From positions 248,001 through 312,000 of the forward strand of contig JAXHLR010000002.1 in NCBI GenBank assembly GCA_034521975.1: a DNA stretch of 64,000 nucleotides. The letters run 5' to 3'. Both the position numbers and the translations under genes were made by a program. This document shows, one piece after another, positions 8,045 to 16,592 of the stretch (the stretch's first letter is position 1; each line of letters begins with the position of its first letter). Source of the stretch: Acidimicrobiales bacterium (GTDB lineage Bacteria; Actinomycetota; Acidimicrobiia; Acidimicrobiales; SKKL01). The notes under the pieces were generated by a model. It did not search any database and was not told the origin of the DNA. It worked only from the letters and a program-made list of their open reading frames with translations.

Positions 8045-9036
8045 GGGGTCTCCCCTCCGGTCGACGCTGCTCGGGCGGCTCGGGCCTCGGAGCGGACGGC
8101 GAAGTACAGGTCCTCGAGGCTCGGCCGGTGGGGTTCGACCCTGGTGAGGCGCACCCCGGCCGCGACCAGGTCGGCGACCACGTCGGCCACGGCGGTGTGC
8201 TCGTCGAGTTGGACCGTGGCCAGGCTCTGGCGCTGGTAGCCGAGGACCCCCGGACGGTGGCGGAGCTGGTCGAGGGTCGCCGGGTCCTCGGCCTCGAGTC
8301 GCAGGGACAGTCCGGGCCAGTAGCGCGCCACCAGCTCTTCGTTGGTCCCCGACACCAGGTTGGTGCCCTCGTCGAGCACCACGATCTGTTCGGCCAGTCC
8401 CTCGGCCTCCAGCAACAGGTGGGTGCACATGACGATCGTCGATCCATCGGTCCGCATCTGGCGGATGAGGTCGAGCACCGCGTACGACGACTCCGGGTCG
8501 AGTCCAGAGGTGGGTTCGTCGAACAGCAACAGGTCGGGCTCGTGCAGCACCGATCGCGAGAGGGCGAGGCGGGTCTTCATCCCGGTGGAGTAGCCCCCGA
8601 CCTGCTGGTCGAGAGCGTGCTCGATCTCGAAGCGGGCCGCGGCCTCACGGATGCGGCCGTCGGCGTTGCGTCCCAGTCCGTACAGCTGCGCGGCGTAGCG
8701 AAGGTTGTCCCACCCGCTGAGCCGGTCGTAGAGGGCGGGCTTGGCCGACACGACCCCGCAGCGACGCCGGACCTCCTCGCCGCGGTGAGCAGGATCGAGT
8801 CCGAACACCCGAACGCTGCCTCCATGGGGGTCCAACGCGCCGGTGATCATCCGCACCGCGGTGGTCTTGCCGGCGCCGTTGGGACCGAGCAGCACGGTGA
8901 TGCTCTGGGTGGGCACGACCAGATCCAGCCGGTCGAGTGCCCGGACCGGGCCGAAGACCCGGCTGACGCCGTCCAGCACGACGGCGGGGACCGCGTCGGG
9001 GATGTCGCGAGGCAGCGGTGTGGTGGTCCCCGTCAT
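8041..9036 (-). CDS. ABC transporter ATP-binding protein
   Basis: A 331-residue cytosolic ATPase. Walker A GPNGAGKTT (about 53-61), signature YSTGMKTRLALSR, Walker B LLLFDEPTSGLDPES and an H-loop CTHLLLEAEGL are all intact. The C-terminal 80 residues form the extra domain common in ABC-2 (CcmA/DrrA-like) exporters, ending with the typical PSLEDLYF motif. AAGGTG 8 bases before the ATG serves as Shine-Dalgarno. It is divergent from ruvC across about 105 bases. It drives the permease encoded next. Substrate unknown; drug, lipid or peptide export are possible. Confidence 0.88.
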   Translation of the reverse strand: MTGTTTPLPRDIPDAVPAVVLDGVSRVFGPVRALDRLDLVVPTQSITVLLGPNGAGKTTAVRMITGALDPHGGSVRVFGLDPAHRGEEVRRRCGVVSAKPALYDRLSGWDNLRYAAQLYGLGRNADGRIREAAARFEIEHALDQQVGGYSTGMKTRLALSRSVLHEPDLLLFDEPTSGLDPESSYAVLDLIRQMRTDGSTIVMCTHLLLEAEGLAEQIVVLDEGTNLVSGTNEELVARYWPGLSLRLEAEDPATLDQLRHRPGVLGYQRQSLATVQLDEHTAVADVVADLVAAGVRLTRVEPHRPSLEDLYFAVRSEARAARAASTGGETP

Positions 9037-9128
9037 CGGTTCGTGCACCTTGATCTGGTCGGCGCACACGGTGTCGATCTGTAGCTCTCGCGACCGCGAC
9101 CATCCCCGAATCGTTCCACCACCCCGAG

Positions 9129-9148
9129 TATGGTCGTACTGGTGTTCG
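9129..9148 (+). promoter_or_regulatory. -10 and LexA-like box at ruvC
   Basis: TATGGT (9129-9134) ends 7 bases before GTG 9142, so ruvC is probably leaderless. CGTAC-TGGT-GTTCG (9135-9148) matches the LexA box found at 1914-1927 except for one base in the left half and sits across the inferred transcription start, where a repressor would block initiation. ruvC is a LexA target in mycobacteria. Confidence 0.65.
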
Positions 9149-9639
9149 TTCTTGGCATCGACCCCGGGCTCTCGCGCTGTGGCTACGCCGTGGTCGACCC
9201 GCGTCCGCGTCCGGCCCGGGCCGTGGCCATCGGGGTGCTGCGCACCTCGCCGTCGGATCCGCTCCCCACCCGACTCGCCGAGCTGCAGGCCGAGGTCAAG
9301 GCCCTGCTCGACGAGTTCCTCCCCGCCGTCGTGGCCATCGAGCGGATCTTCTTCCAGCACAACGTGCGCACCGCGGTGTCGGTCGGCCAGGCCTCGGGCG
9401 TGGTCATCGCCGAGGCGGCGAGCCGGGGCTGTGAGGTGGTCGAGTACTCACCCAACGAGGTGAAGCTGGCCGTCACCGGCGACGGCGCGGCCGACAAGGC
9501 GGCGGTGGGGGCCATGGTCACCACGCTGCTGGCGTTGCGCCGACCCCCCGAACCGCCCGATGCCGCCGATGCCGCCGCCCTGGCGCTGTGCCACCTCGCC
9601 CACGCGCCGCTGTCCGCTGCCATCGGAGGTCGCCGATGA
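9142..9639 (+). CDS. ruvC: Holliday junction endonuclease RuvC
   Basis: A 165-residue resolvase that nicks Holliday junctions as part of RuvABC. The first catalytic Asp is in FVLGIDPGLSRCG, the Glu in VAIERIFFQHN, and the final acidic cluster in DAADAAALALCH. Length is normal. GTG 9142 is preferred over ATG 9130 because it gives the usual N-terminus MFVLGIDPG and lies 7 bases after a -10 box; the earlier ATG would lie within the promoter. It overlaps ruvA by ATGA, forming ruvC-ruvA-ruvB. Confidence 0.95.
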   Translation: MFVLGIDPGLSRCGYAVVDPRPRPARAVAIGVLRTSPSDPLPTRLAELQAEVKALLDEFLPAVVAIERIFFQHNVRTAVSVGQASGVVIAEAASRGCEVVEYSPNEVKLAVTGDGAADKAAVGAMVTTLLALRRPPEPPDAADAAALALCHLAHAPLSAAIGGRR

Positions 9640-10241
9640 TCGGGTCGTTGCGTGGCACCCTGATCGATCGCACGCTGTCGGGTGAGGTGCTCGTCGAGGT
9701 GGCCGGCATCGGCTACCGGGTGGTGGTCAGCCCGTCCACCGCCGTCGCCATCGGCGAGGTCGGCGACGACGTCTTCCTGCACGTCCACCACCACCTCCGC
9801 GAGGACGCCCAGACCCTCTACGGGTTCGCCGACCGCGACGAGCGCATCGCGTTCGAGGCCCTGCTCGGCGCCCATGGTGTCGGTCCGTCGCTCGCCCTGG
9901 CCATCTTGTCGGTGCACCCGCCGTCGGCGCTGGCCCGCGTCCTCGCCGACGACGACCTCGCATCGCTGTGCCTGGTTCCGGGTGTCGGCAAGAAGACCGC
10001 GGCCCGTCTGCTCGTCGAGCTGAAGTCCCGCCTCGATGTCCCCGATCTCGAATCGTCGGCCACGAGCGAGACGTCGTCGAACGGTTCGGGTGGCTCGTCG
10101 CGCTCCGATGTCCACGACGCGCTTGCCGGCCTCGGGTACTCCAGCGACGAGATCCGCGAGGCGGTGCGCGACCTCCCGAACGACGGCGACGCCTCCCATC
10201 TGCTGCGTGAGGCACTGCGGCGCCTGGCCGGGGCCCGATGA
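9636..10241 (+). CDS. ruvA: Holliday junction branch-migration subunit RuvA
   Basis: A 201-residue protein that binds four-way junctions as a tetramer and loads RuvB. The N-terminal OB-fold begins [11 protein letters not shown]; two helix-hairpin-helix motifs follow ([14 protein letters not shown] and [17 protein letters not shown]). A Ser/Gly linker at about 145-155 leads to the C-terminal RuvB-contacting domain ([16 protein letters not shown]). The ATG overlaps the ruvC stop, and the stop overlaps the ruvB start, so the three are translationally coupled. Confidence 0.95.
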   Translation: MIGSLRGTLIDRTLSGEVLVEVAGIGYRVVVSPSTAVAIGEVGDDVFLHVHHHLREDAQTLYGFADRDERIAFEALLGAHGVGPSLALAILSVHPPSALARVLADDDLASLCLVPGVGKKTAARLLVELKSRLDVPDLESSATSETSSNGSGGSSRSDVHDALAGLGYSSDEIREAVRDLPNDGDASHLLREALRRLAGAR

Positions 10242-11317
10242 GAGAAGAGCTGCTCGACCCCGAACCGGGGCCCGACGATCACGACGCCGAGGGCGCGCTC
10301 GGTTGGGCGGCGGCAACACCAGGGGCCGACGAGGCCGGTCTGCGGCCCCGACACCTGGGCGAGTTCGTCGGTCAGGCCGAGCTCAAGGAGCACCTCGGCA
10401 TCGTGCTCGAAGCGGCACGCCGCCGGGCCCAGGCGGCCGACCACCTGCTTTTCGCCGGGCCGCCGGGTCTGGGCAAGACCACGCTGGCCGGCATCGTCGC
10501 CGCCGAGATGGGCGTCGGGATCCACGTCACCTCCGGTCCTGCGCTCGAGCGCGCCGGCGACCTCGCCGCCATCCTCACCCAGCTGGCCGACGGCGACGTG
10601 TTGTTCATCGACGAGATCCATCGGCTCTCTCGTGCGGTCGAAGAGGTGCTCTATCCGGCCATGGAGGACTTCCAGATCGACATCGTGCTGGGCAAGGGGC
10701 CTGCCGCTCGTTCCCTGCGCCTCGATGTGCCTCGCTTCACCCTCGTCGGCGCCACCACCCGCACCGGGCTCATCACCGGACCGCTGCGCGACCGCTTCGG
10801 CCTGGTGGCCAGGCTCGACTACTACGCCGCCACCGATCTCGAGTCCATCGTCGTGCGGACCGCGGGCATCCTCGGCGTCGAGCTGCACGACGCGGGCGCG
10901 GTCGAGATCGCACGCCGCGCGCGGGGAACCCCCCGCATCGCCAACCGGCTCCTGCGGCGGGTGCGCGACTTCGCCGAGGTGCGCGGCACCGGCGTGGTCG
11001 ACCACGCCACCGCCCACGACGGCCTCGCCCTGTTCGGGGTCGACGAGCTCGGTCTCGACAAGATCGACCGGGCCATCCTCGATGCGCTCTGCAGTCGCTT
11101 CGGTGGCGGCCCGGTCGGTCTGTCCACCCTGGCGATCAGTGTGGGCGAACCCTCCGAGACGGTCGAAGACGTCTACGAGCCGTTCCTCATCCAGCTCGGT
11201 CTGCTCATGCGCACGCCACGTGGCCGGGTGGCCACGCCGACTGCGTGGAGCCACCTCGGGCTCATCGCTCCCCAGGCCCCTTCGGCCGATCCAGAGCCGC
11301 CCAGCCTCTTCGAGTGA
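10238..11317 (+). CDS. ruvB: Holliday junction branch-migration ATPase RuvB
   Basis: A 359-residue AAA+ motor. It has Walker [10 protein letters not shown], Walker [10 protein letters not shown], sensor region [19 protein letters not shown] with the arginine finger, and the C-terminal winged helix ([14 protein letters not shown]). The N-terminus has about 30 extra acidic residues before the [11 protein letters not shown] core, within the range seen in actinobacteria. It forms hexameric rings that pump DNA through RuvA-bound junctions. Overlap ATGA with ruvA. It is the last gene of the SOS-controlled unit; queA has its own -10 box about 30 bases downstream. Confidence 0.96.
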   Translation: MREELLDPEPGPDDHDAEGALGWAAATPGADEAGLRPRHLGEFVGQAELKEHLGIVLEAARRRAQAADHLLFAGPPGLGKTTLAGIVAAEMGVGIHVTSGPALERAGDLAAILTQLADGDVLFIDEIHRLSRAVEEVLYPAMEDFQIDIVLGKGPAARSLRLDVPRFTLVGATTRTGLITGPLRDRFGLVARLDYYAATDLESIVVRTAGILGVELHDAGAVEIARRARGTPRIANRLLRRVRDFAEVRGTGVVDHATAHDGLALFGVDELGLDKIDRAILDALCSRFGGGPVGLSTLAISVGEPSETVEDVYEPFLIQLGLLMRTPRGRVATPTAWSHLGLIAPQAPSADPEPPSLFE

Positions 11318-11346
11318 GCGCTGGTGGTCGGACCACCCTGGGGCCG

Positions 11347-11352
11347 TAGTGT
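11347..11352 (+). promoter_or_regulatory. -10 element of queA-tgt
   Basis: TAGTGT, 10 bases before ATG 11363 and 4 before an alternative in-frame GTG at 11357. No Shine-Dalgarno sequence is seen, suggesting a leaderless or near-leaderless message for queA-tgt separate from ruvCAB. Confidence 0.4.
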
Positions 11353-11362
11353 TTCGGTGCCC

Positions 11363-12385
11363 ATGGATCTCGCCGACTTCGACTACGACCTCCCCGACGA
11401 GCGCATCGCCCAGCATCCGATCGAGCCCCGTGATGCGGCGAAGCTGCTGGTCGACCACGGCCCCGGCCACCGCCCCGAGGACCGCCAGGTGTGCGACCTG
11501 GCCGAGCTGCTGGGGCCCGGCGATGTCGTGGTCGTCAACCACACCCGGGTGCTGCCCGCCCGACTCCACCTGGTCAAGCCCACCGGCGGAGCGGTCGAGG
11601 TGCTGCTGCTCGAGCCTGATCCGACCCACAGCCAGGTGTGGGAGGCGCTCGTCAGGCCAAGCCGAAAGGTGGCCCCCGGCACCCTCCTGACACCGGCCGG
11701 CGACGACGCCGGGCTCGGTGTCGAGGTAGGCGACGACCTGGGCGAGGGTCGCCGACTGGTGCAGGTGCGGACCACGGGGATGGATCTGCTCGACGCGCTC
11801 GACCGCTACGGCGAGGTGCCGCTCCCGCCCTACATCACCGAGACCCTCGACGACCCCGAGCGGTATCAGACGGTGTTCGCCGACCGCCCCGGATCGGTTG
11901 CGTCCCCCACCGCCGGGCTGCATCTCACCACCGAACTGCTGGCGCGGATCGAGGCGAACGGGGTGCCGGTGCATCCGGTCGAGCTGGTGGTGGGACTCGG
12001 CACCTTCCGTCCGATCACCGCCGATCGGGTGGAGGACCACCGGATGCACGCCGAGCGCTACCAGGTCCCCGCCGAGACCATGGCCGCCTGCCGCGATGCC
12101 GACCGGGTGGTCGCCATCGGCACGACGGTCACCCGTGCCCTCGAGTCGGCGGCGACCAGCGGCGAGCGGTGTGGTCGGACCGACCTGTTCATCCACGGCG
12201 ACCACGACTGGAAGGTCGTCGACGCGCTGCTCACCAACTTCCACATCCCCCGCTCGTCGCTGCTGGTGATGGTCGACGCCTTCGTCGGTCCCCGCTGGCG
12301 CGATCTGTACCGGCACGCCCTCGACCACGGCTACCGGTTCCTGTCCTTCGGCGATGCCATGTTCCTCCAGCGGGGTGGCCGATGA
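11363..12385 (+). CDS. queA: tRNA preQ1(34) S-adenosylmethionine ribosyltransferase-isomerase
   Basis: A 340-residue enzyme that transfers and isomerises the ribosyl group of AdoMet onto preQ1-modified tRNA, giving epoxyqueuosine. Family marks are DFDYDLPDERIAQHPIEPRD, VVVNHTRVLPARL, VASPTAGLHLT, VGLGTFRPI and TNFHIPRSSLLMV-like TNFHIPRSSLLVMV. Length is normal. It overlaps tgt by ATGA. Presence of queA with tgt shows that this organism modifies the wobble base of GUN-anticodon tRNAs, a pathway absent from many actinobacteria. Genes for making preQ1 are not in the window. Confidence 0.94.
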   Translation: MDLADFDYDLPDERIAQHPIEPRDAAKLLVDHGPGHRPEDRQVCDLAELLGPGDVVVVNHTRVLPARLHLVKPTGGAVEVLLLEPDPTHSQVWEALVRPSRKVAPGTLLTPAGDDAGLGVEVGDDLGEGRRLVQVRTTGMDLLDALDRYGEVPLPPYITETLDDPERYQTVFADRPGSVASPTAGLHLTTELLARIEANGVPVHPVELVVGLGTFRPITADRVEDHRMHAERYQVPAETMAACRDADRVVAIGTTVTRALESAATSGERCGRTDLFIHGDHDWKVVDALLTNFHIPRSSLLVMVDAFVGPRWRDLYRHALDHGYRFLSFGDAMFLQRGGR

Positions 12386-13503
12386 GGCTCGACATCGATC
12401 TGGTCGCCTCCGACGGTGCCGCCCGCACCGGGTGGGTCACCACCCCGCGAGGCCGGTTCGCCACCCCGCAGTTCATGCCGGTGGGTACCAAGGCCGCGGT
12501 GCGGGCCCTCGACACCGTCGACCTCGAGGCGCTGGGCGCCGAGATCGTGCTCGGGAACACCTACCACCTCATGCTTCGGCCAGGTGCAGACCTGATCGAC
12601 GGGCAGGGTGGTCTGCACCGCTTCATGGACTGGGGCGGTCACCTGCTCACCGATTCGGGTGGCTACCAGGTGTTCTCCCTCGAACCCAGGGTCACCGATG
12701 AAGGGGCGACCTTCGTCTCCACCTACGACGGCAGCACCCATCACCTCAGCCCCGAGGAGGCGGCCCGGATCCAGGCTGGCCTCGGCGCCGACATCCAGAT
12801 GGTGCTCGACGTCTGCCCCCCGTTGCCGTCGGCACCCGAGGTCATCACCGACGCGGTCGACCGCACCACGCTGTGGGCCGAACGGGGCCGGGCCGCCTTC
12901 CTCGCCGAGCGGGAGCACCGTCTGGCCCAAGGTCGCGACCAGGCCCAGTTCGCCATCGTGCAGGGCGGACTCGACGTCCAGCTGAGGGTCACCAGCGCCA
13001 AGGCCCTGGTCGGCATCGGCTTCGACGGCTACGCCATCGGAGGCCTGTCGGTGGGCGAGAGCCGGGCCGAGATGGTCGAGGCGCTGGCCGCCACCATCGA
13101 TCAGCTCCCCGCCGATCAGCCCCGCTACCTGATGGGCGTCGGCGACCCTGCCGGGCTGGTCGAAGCGGTCACGCTCGGAATCGACATGTTCGACTGCGTG
13201 CTCCCCACCCGCCTGGGTCGCCACGGCATGATCCTCACCAGCGAGGGTCGGATCAACCTCCGCAACCGGCGGTTCGCCACCGACGACGATCCGCTCGACC
13301 CGGGGTTCGTGGCCAGCCCGGCTCACCGCTACTCCCGGGCCTACCTGCGGCACCTGCTCATGATCAACGAGCCCACCGCCCACCGGGTGCTGACCCTGCA
13401 CAACCTCGCCTGGACCTTCGACCTGGTGCACCGCATGCGCACCGCGATCGAGGCGGGCACGTTCGAGTCCCTGCGCCGCGAGGTGCTGGCGGTGTGGGGT
13501 TGA
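12382..13503 (+). CDS. tgt: tRNA-guanine transglycosylase, zinc cysteines absent
   Basis: A 373-residue enzyme that exchanges guanine-34 for preQ1. Catalytic and substrate-binding segments are intact: DSGGYQVFSL with the general-acid Asp, IVQGGLD, GYAIGGLSVGE and the nucleophile Asp in GIDMFDCVLPTR. The zinc site is not: the usual C-x-C-x-x-C after LDP is replaced by PGFVASPAHRYSRAYL (F, A, A at the three cysteine positions), while the fourth ligand His in LTLHNL remains. The surrounding sequence aligns without gaps and the reading frame is clean, so this is substitution rather than frameshift. The zinc loop normally holds the fold and contacts tRNA. It overlaps queA by ATGA. Confidence 0.92.
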   Translation: MRLDIDLVASDGAARTGWVTTPRGRFATPQFMPVGTKAAVRALDTVDLEALGAEIVLGNTYHLMLRPGADLIDGQGGLHRFMDWGGHLLTDSGGYQVFSLEPRVTDEGATFVSTYDGSTHHLSPEEAARIQAGLGADIQMVLDVCPPLPSAPEVITDAVDRTTLWAERGRAAFLAEREHRLAQGRDQAQFAIVQGGLDVQLRVTSAKALVGIGFDGYAIGGLSVGESRAEMVEALAATIDQLPADQPRYLMGVGDPAGLVEAVTLGIDMFDCVLPTRLGRHGMILTSEGRINLRNRRFATDDDPLDPGFVASPAHRYSRAYLRHLLMINEPTAHRVLTLHNLAWTFDLVHRMRTAIEAGTFESLRREVLAVWG

Positions 13504-13552
13504 CCGGGTCGGCGGCCGAGCGGTCAGGTACCACTGGGTCGGTGGTCGCGAC

Positions 13553-13558
13553 TAGCGT
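13553..13558 (+). promoter_or_regulatory. -10 element of yajC-secDF
   Basis: TAGCGT at 13553-13558 would start transcription near 13565, giving a leader of about 30 bases that carries GGAAGG (13582-13587). This fits a leadered promoter for yajC-secD-secF. Confidence 0.35.
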
Positions 13559-13599
13559 GACCCTCCGGTCTGATCGCCATCGGAAGGCTGTTGTTCGCC

Positions 13600-13950
13600 G
13601 TGGACCTGCTCATCTTTCTCGCTGTCATGGTGCTGTTCGTCTGGGGGTTCATGATCCTGCCCCAGCAGCGCCGCGCGAAGCGCCACAACGAGCTGGTCGC
13701 CTCGATCCAGCCCGGTGACGAGTTGCTGACCACGGCGGGGATCTACGGCACCGTCACCGACGTCTTCGACGACGACATCTTCCTCGAGGTCTCGCCCGGC
13801 GTCGAGATCCGCATCGCCAGCGCGGCGGTGGCCTCCAAGATCGACTTCGAGGACGACGCCGGCGACGACCGCGCCGACGACGACCGCGCCGACGACGACA
13901 GCGCCGCCGACGACACCAGCGAAGGCGATGACGCCGTCGAGGACCGCTGA
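13600..13950 (+). CDS. yajC: Preprotein translocase subunit YajC
   Basis: A 116-residue single-pass membrane protein (helix about 3-21) with the family motif FMILPQQRRAKRHNEL followed by LVASIQPGDELLTTAGIYGTV. YajC joins SecD and SecF to assist SecYEG-driven export. The C-terminal 30 residues are an Asp/Ala-rich tail made by a short DNA repeat. Start is uncertain: GTG 13600 lies 12 bases after GGAAGG, and TTG 13591 (adding MFA) lies only 3 bases after it. The stop overlaps the secD start as TGATG. Confidence 0.88.
   Translation: MDLLIFLAVMVLFVWGFMILPQQRRAKRHNELVASIQPGDELLTTAGIYGTVTDVFDDDIFLEVSPGVEIRIASAAVASKIDFEDDAGDDRADDDRADDDSAADDTSEGDDAVEDR
13858..13917 (+). repeat. 15-base tandem repeat in yajC tail
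   Basis: Four imperfect 15-base units of the type GCCGACGACGACCGC encode a repeated ADDDR-like pentapeptide. The period is a multiple of three, so length changes would stay in frame; the acidic tail is likely to vary between strains. Confidence 0.7.
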
Positions 13951-15362
13951 TGCGCAGACAGGAACTGGTGCCGCTGCTGGCGATCGTGATCGTGACCGCG
14001 GCGGCACTGATCTACACCTTCGCGGCCGGCAACCAGCCCCTGCTCGGCCTCGACCTGCAGGGCGGGGTATCGGTGGTGCTCCAGCCCACCGATCCGGCCT
14101 CTGACGAGGACCTCGACCAGTCGATCAACATCATGCGTCGCCGGGTCGACGCCCTGGGCGTGGCCGAGCCCGAGGTGGCCCGTCAGGGTGACACCATCAT
14201 CGTCCAACTCCCCGGTGTCGACGAGCCTCAGCGGGCCCTCGACCTCATCGGCCAGACCGCCGAGCTGCGGTTCCGTCCGGTGCTCGAGGAGGTCGGACCC
14301 GACGTCGAGCTCACCGAGCCCGAGGACGACATCGCCGAGGACGAGGTGGTGCTGGCGGGCGACGACTCGGTCGGCGTCGAGCGCCACTACCGGATGGGGC
14401 CGACGGCACTCACCGGAAGCGGCATCTCCGGCGCCGAAGCGCTCTACAACCAGCAGGCACTCGAGTGGTTGGTCCAGGTCGACCTCAAGAGCGGAGCGGA
14501 GGGGATCGAACCGTTCAACGAGCTGGCCAGTGCCTGCTTCGCGCGCCAGCCCCAGTGTCCCACCGGCCAGCTCGGCATCGTGCTCGACGGCGCCGTCATC
14601 TCCGCACCGGTGTTCCAAGAACCCCAGTTCGACGATGCGGTCACCATCACCGGCAACTTCGATCAGGAGGGCGCCCAGGACCTCGCCCTCGTGCTGCGCT
14701 TCGGTGCATTGCCGGTCGAGCTCGAGACCCAACAGACCCAGACCGTGTCGGCCACCATCGGCCGCGACGCCCTCGATGCCGGGATCGTGGCCGGCCTCGT
14801 CGGCGTGGTGCTGGTGGCCATCTACATGATCGCCTACTACCGATTGCTGGGCATCGTGGCCATGCTGTCGCTGGGCGTGTCGTTCGCCCTGTTGTGGTCG
14901 ATCATCAGCTGGCTCGGAGAGGCCCAGGGATTGGCCCTCACCTTGGCGGGAGTGACCGGTCTCATCGTCGCGGTGGGCGTGTCGGTCGACTCGAACGTCG
15001 TCTACTTCGAGAACGTGAAGGAGGACGTGCGCGAGGGGCGGCCCGTGCGATCCTCGGTCGAGCGTTCCTTCAAGACGGCGTTCTCCACCATCGTCAAGGC
15101 CGACGTCACCACTCTCATCGGAGCGGGGTTGCTCTACTGGCTCACCATCGGTCCGGTTCGGGGCTTCGCGCTCTACCTCGGGCTGGCCACCATCCTCGAC
15201 CTCATCGTGTCCTACTACCTGATGCGCCCCTTTGTCATCGGTCTCGGGCGGTCGCACCGTCTCCGGGGGAGACCGGGCTGGTTGGGGATCCCGGCCACCG
15301 AGCCGGTGGCCGGCGCTGCGCCCTCGGTGCGCGAACCGGCGACGCTGGGAGGTGGCCGATGA
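13950..15362 (+). CDS. secD: Protein translocase subunit SecD
   Basis: A 470-residue membrane protein that uses the proton motive force to finish export. Helix 1 is at about 7-25, followed by GLDLQGGVSVVLQ, the large periplasmic P1 region with MRRRVDALGVAEPEV, and the C-terminal five-helix block holding the SecD motif AGVTGLIVAVGVSVDSNVVYFE. An acidic insert (about 112-133) interrupts P1. Start overlaps the yajC stop as TGATG and the end overlaps secF as ATGA, so stoichiometry is probably set by coupling. Confidence 0.95.
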   Translation: MRRQELVPLLAIVIVTAAALIYTFAAGNQPLLGLDLQGGVSVVLQPTDPASDEDLDQSINIMRRRVDALGVAEPEVARQGDTIIVQLPGVDEPQRALDLIGQTAELRFRPVLEEVGPDVELTEPEDDIAEDEVVLAGDDSVGVERHYRMGPTALTGSGISGAEALYNQQALEWLVQVDLKSGAEGIEPFNELASACFARQPQCPTGQLGIVLDGAVISAPVFQEPQFDDAVTITGNFDQEGAQDLALVLRFGALPVELETQQTQTVSATIGRDALDAGIVAGLVGVVLVAIYMIAYYRLLGIVAMLSLGVSFALLWSIISWLGEAQGLALTLAGVTGLIVAVGVSVDSNVVYFENVKEDVREGRPVRSSVERSFKTAFSTIVKADVTTLIGAGLLYWLTIGPVRGFALYLGLATILDLIVSYYLMRPFVIGLGRSHRLRGRPGWLGIPATEPVAGAAPSVREPATLGGGR

Positions 15363-16513
15363 GCATCGCCGGACGGCTCTACAGCGGCAACCCCGGCTTC
15401 GACTTCCGCCGGGCGTGGGGCAAGGCGCTGATCATCTCGGTGGTGCTGGTGGCGATCTGCGTCGCCTCGTTGGCGATCCGTGGCCTCGAACTGGGCATCG
15501 ACTTCGAAGGGGGCGGCGTGTGGGAGGTTCCCTCCGCCGACCTGTCGGTCGAGGAGACCCGTGATGCGCTCCGCCCCATCGATCGACACGACGCCCGCAT
15601 CCAAGAGCTCACCTCCGCCGCCGGTTCCCGCACCATCCGGGTGCAGGCCGGGGTCGACGCGGTCGACGACAGCGACGAGATCGTTGGCGCTCTGGCCGAG
15701 GCCGCCGGCACCAGCCCGGATCAGGTGTCGATCAACACGGTCGGTCCGACCTGGGGCGACGAGATCACCGGAGCGGCCGAGCGGGCGCTGATCTACTTCT
15801 TCATCGCCATCGCGGCGTACCTCTCGATCCGGCTCGAGTGGCGGATGGCCGCGGGCGCGCTGGTCGCGGTGGTCCACGACATCGCCGTCACCGTCGGTGT
15901 GTACTCGCTGTTCCAGTTCACCGTCACCCCGGCGACGGTCATCGCCTTCCTCACCATCCTCGGCTATTCGCTCTATGACACCGTCGTCGTGTTCGACAAG
16001 GTCAAGGAGTCGACCCACCTGGTCGGCACCAGCACCAAGATGACCTACACCGACATGGCGAACTACGCCACCAACGAGGTGTTCATGCGGTCGGTGAACA
16101 CCACGATCACCTCGCTGCTGCCCATCGTCTCGATCCTCCTGGTCGGCTCGCTGCTGCTCGGTGCGACCACCCTGCAGGAGTTCGGCATCGCACTCGCGAT
16201 CGGCCTGGCGGTCGGCGCCTACTCGTCGCTGTTCGTCGCCGTTCCCGCCGTCACCTGGCTCAAAGAGCGCGAGTCGCAGTTCGCCGAGATCAGCCGCAAG
16301 CTGGGCGGCAACCGCTCGACGCCGGTCGAGGCGACCGAGGTGGCGGGCATGGCCAGCGCCGGCCGCAAGGCGGCCCGCGACGACGCCAAGACCGCCCGGC
16401 AGTCCCGGACGTCCTCGTCGCCGGACAGGGCCGGACCCGCGGCTCCCACGCCCCGTGTCACGCCCACCCTCACCCACCCTCCGAGACCCCGCAAGAAGGG
16501 CAAGCGACGCTGA
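15359..16513 (+). CDS. secF: Protein translocase subunit SecF
   Basis: A 384-residue partner of SecD. It shows GIDFEGGGVWEV after the first helix, the helix block with VVHDIAVTVGVYSL, ILGYSLYDTVVVFDKVKE and VNTTITSLLPI. The last 70 residues are a hydrophilic Lys/Arg-rich tail ending KKGKRR, likely cytoplasmic. It is last in yajC-secD-secF. In many actinobacteria apt (adenine phosphoribosyltransferase) lies between secF and rel; here it is absent and rel follows after 79 bases. Confidence 0.95.
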   Translation: MSIAGRLYSGNPGFDFRRAWGKALIISVVLVAICVASLAIRGLELGIDFEGGGVWEVPSADLSVEETRDALRPIDRHDARIQELTSAAGSRTIRVQAGVDAVDDSDEIVGALAEAAGTSPDQVSINTVGPTWGDEITGAAERALIYFFIAIAAYLSIRLEWRMAAGALVAVVHDIAVTVGVYSLFQFTVTPATVIAFLTILGYSLYDTVVVFDKVKESTHLVGTSTKMTYTDMANYATNEVFMRSVNTTITSLLPIVSILLVGSLLLGATTLQEFGIALAIGLAVGAYSSLFVAVPAVTWLKERESQFAEISRKLGGNRSTPVEATEVAGMASAGRKAARDDAKTARQSRTSSSPDRAGPAAPTPRVTPTLTHPPRPRKKGKRR

Positions 16514-16547
16514 AGTCGAGATCGTCACCGTGGGTGCAGGTCCCCGG

Positions 16548-16583
16548 TAGCCTGAAGGCATGACGACCACCAGCAGGGACTGA
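16548..16583 (+). promoter_or_regulatory. Promoter and 7-codon leader ORF before rel
   Basis: TAGCCT (16548-16553) ends 6 bases before ATG 16560, the leaderless geometry of this genome. That ATG opens a 7-codon ORF (MTTTSRD) ending at TGA 16581-16583, in frame with and 9 bases before the rel ATG at 16593. Ribosomes would therefore start on the leader ORF and must reinitiate for rel. Confidence 0.45.
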
Positions 16584-16592
16584 GCGGCGGTC

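Noticed and set aside
9818-12328. 836-residue minus-strand open frame opposite ruvA-ruvB-queA
   Set aside because: Antisense shadow of three well-conserved genes in G+C-rich DNA; no family motif.
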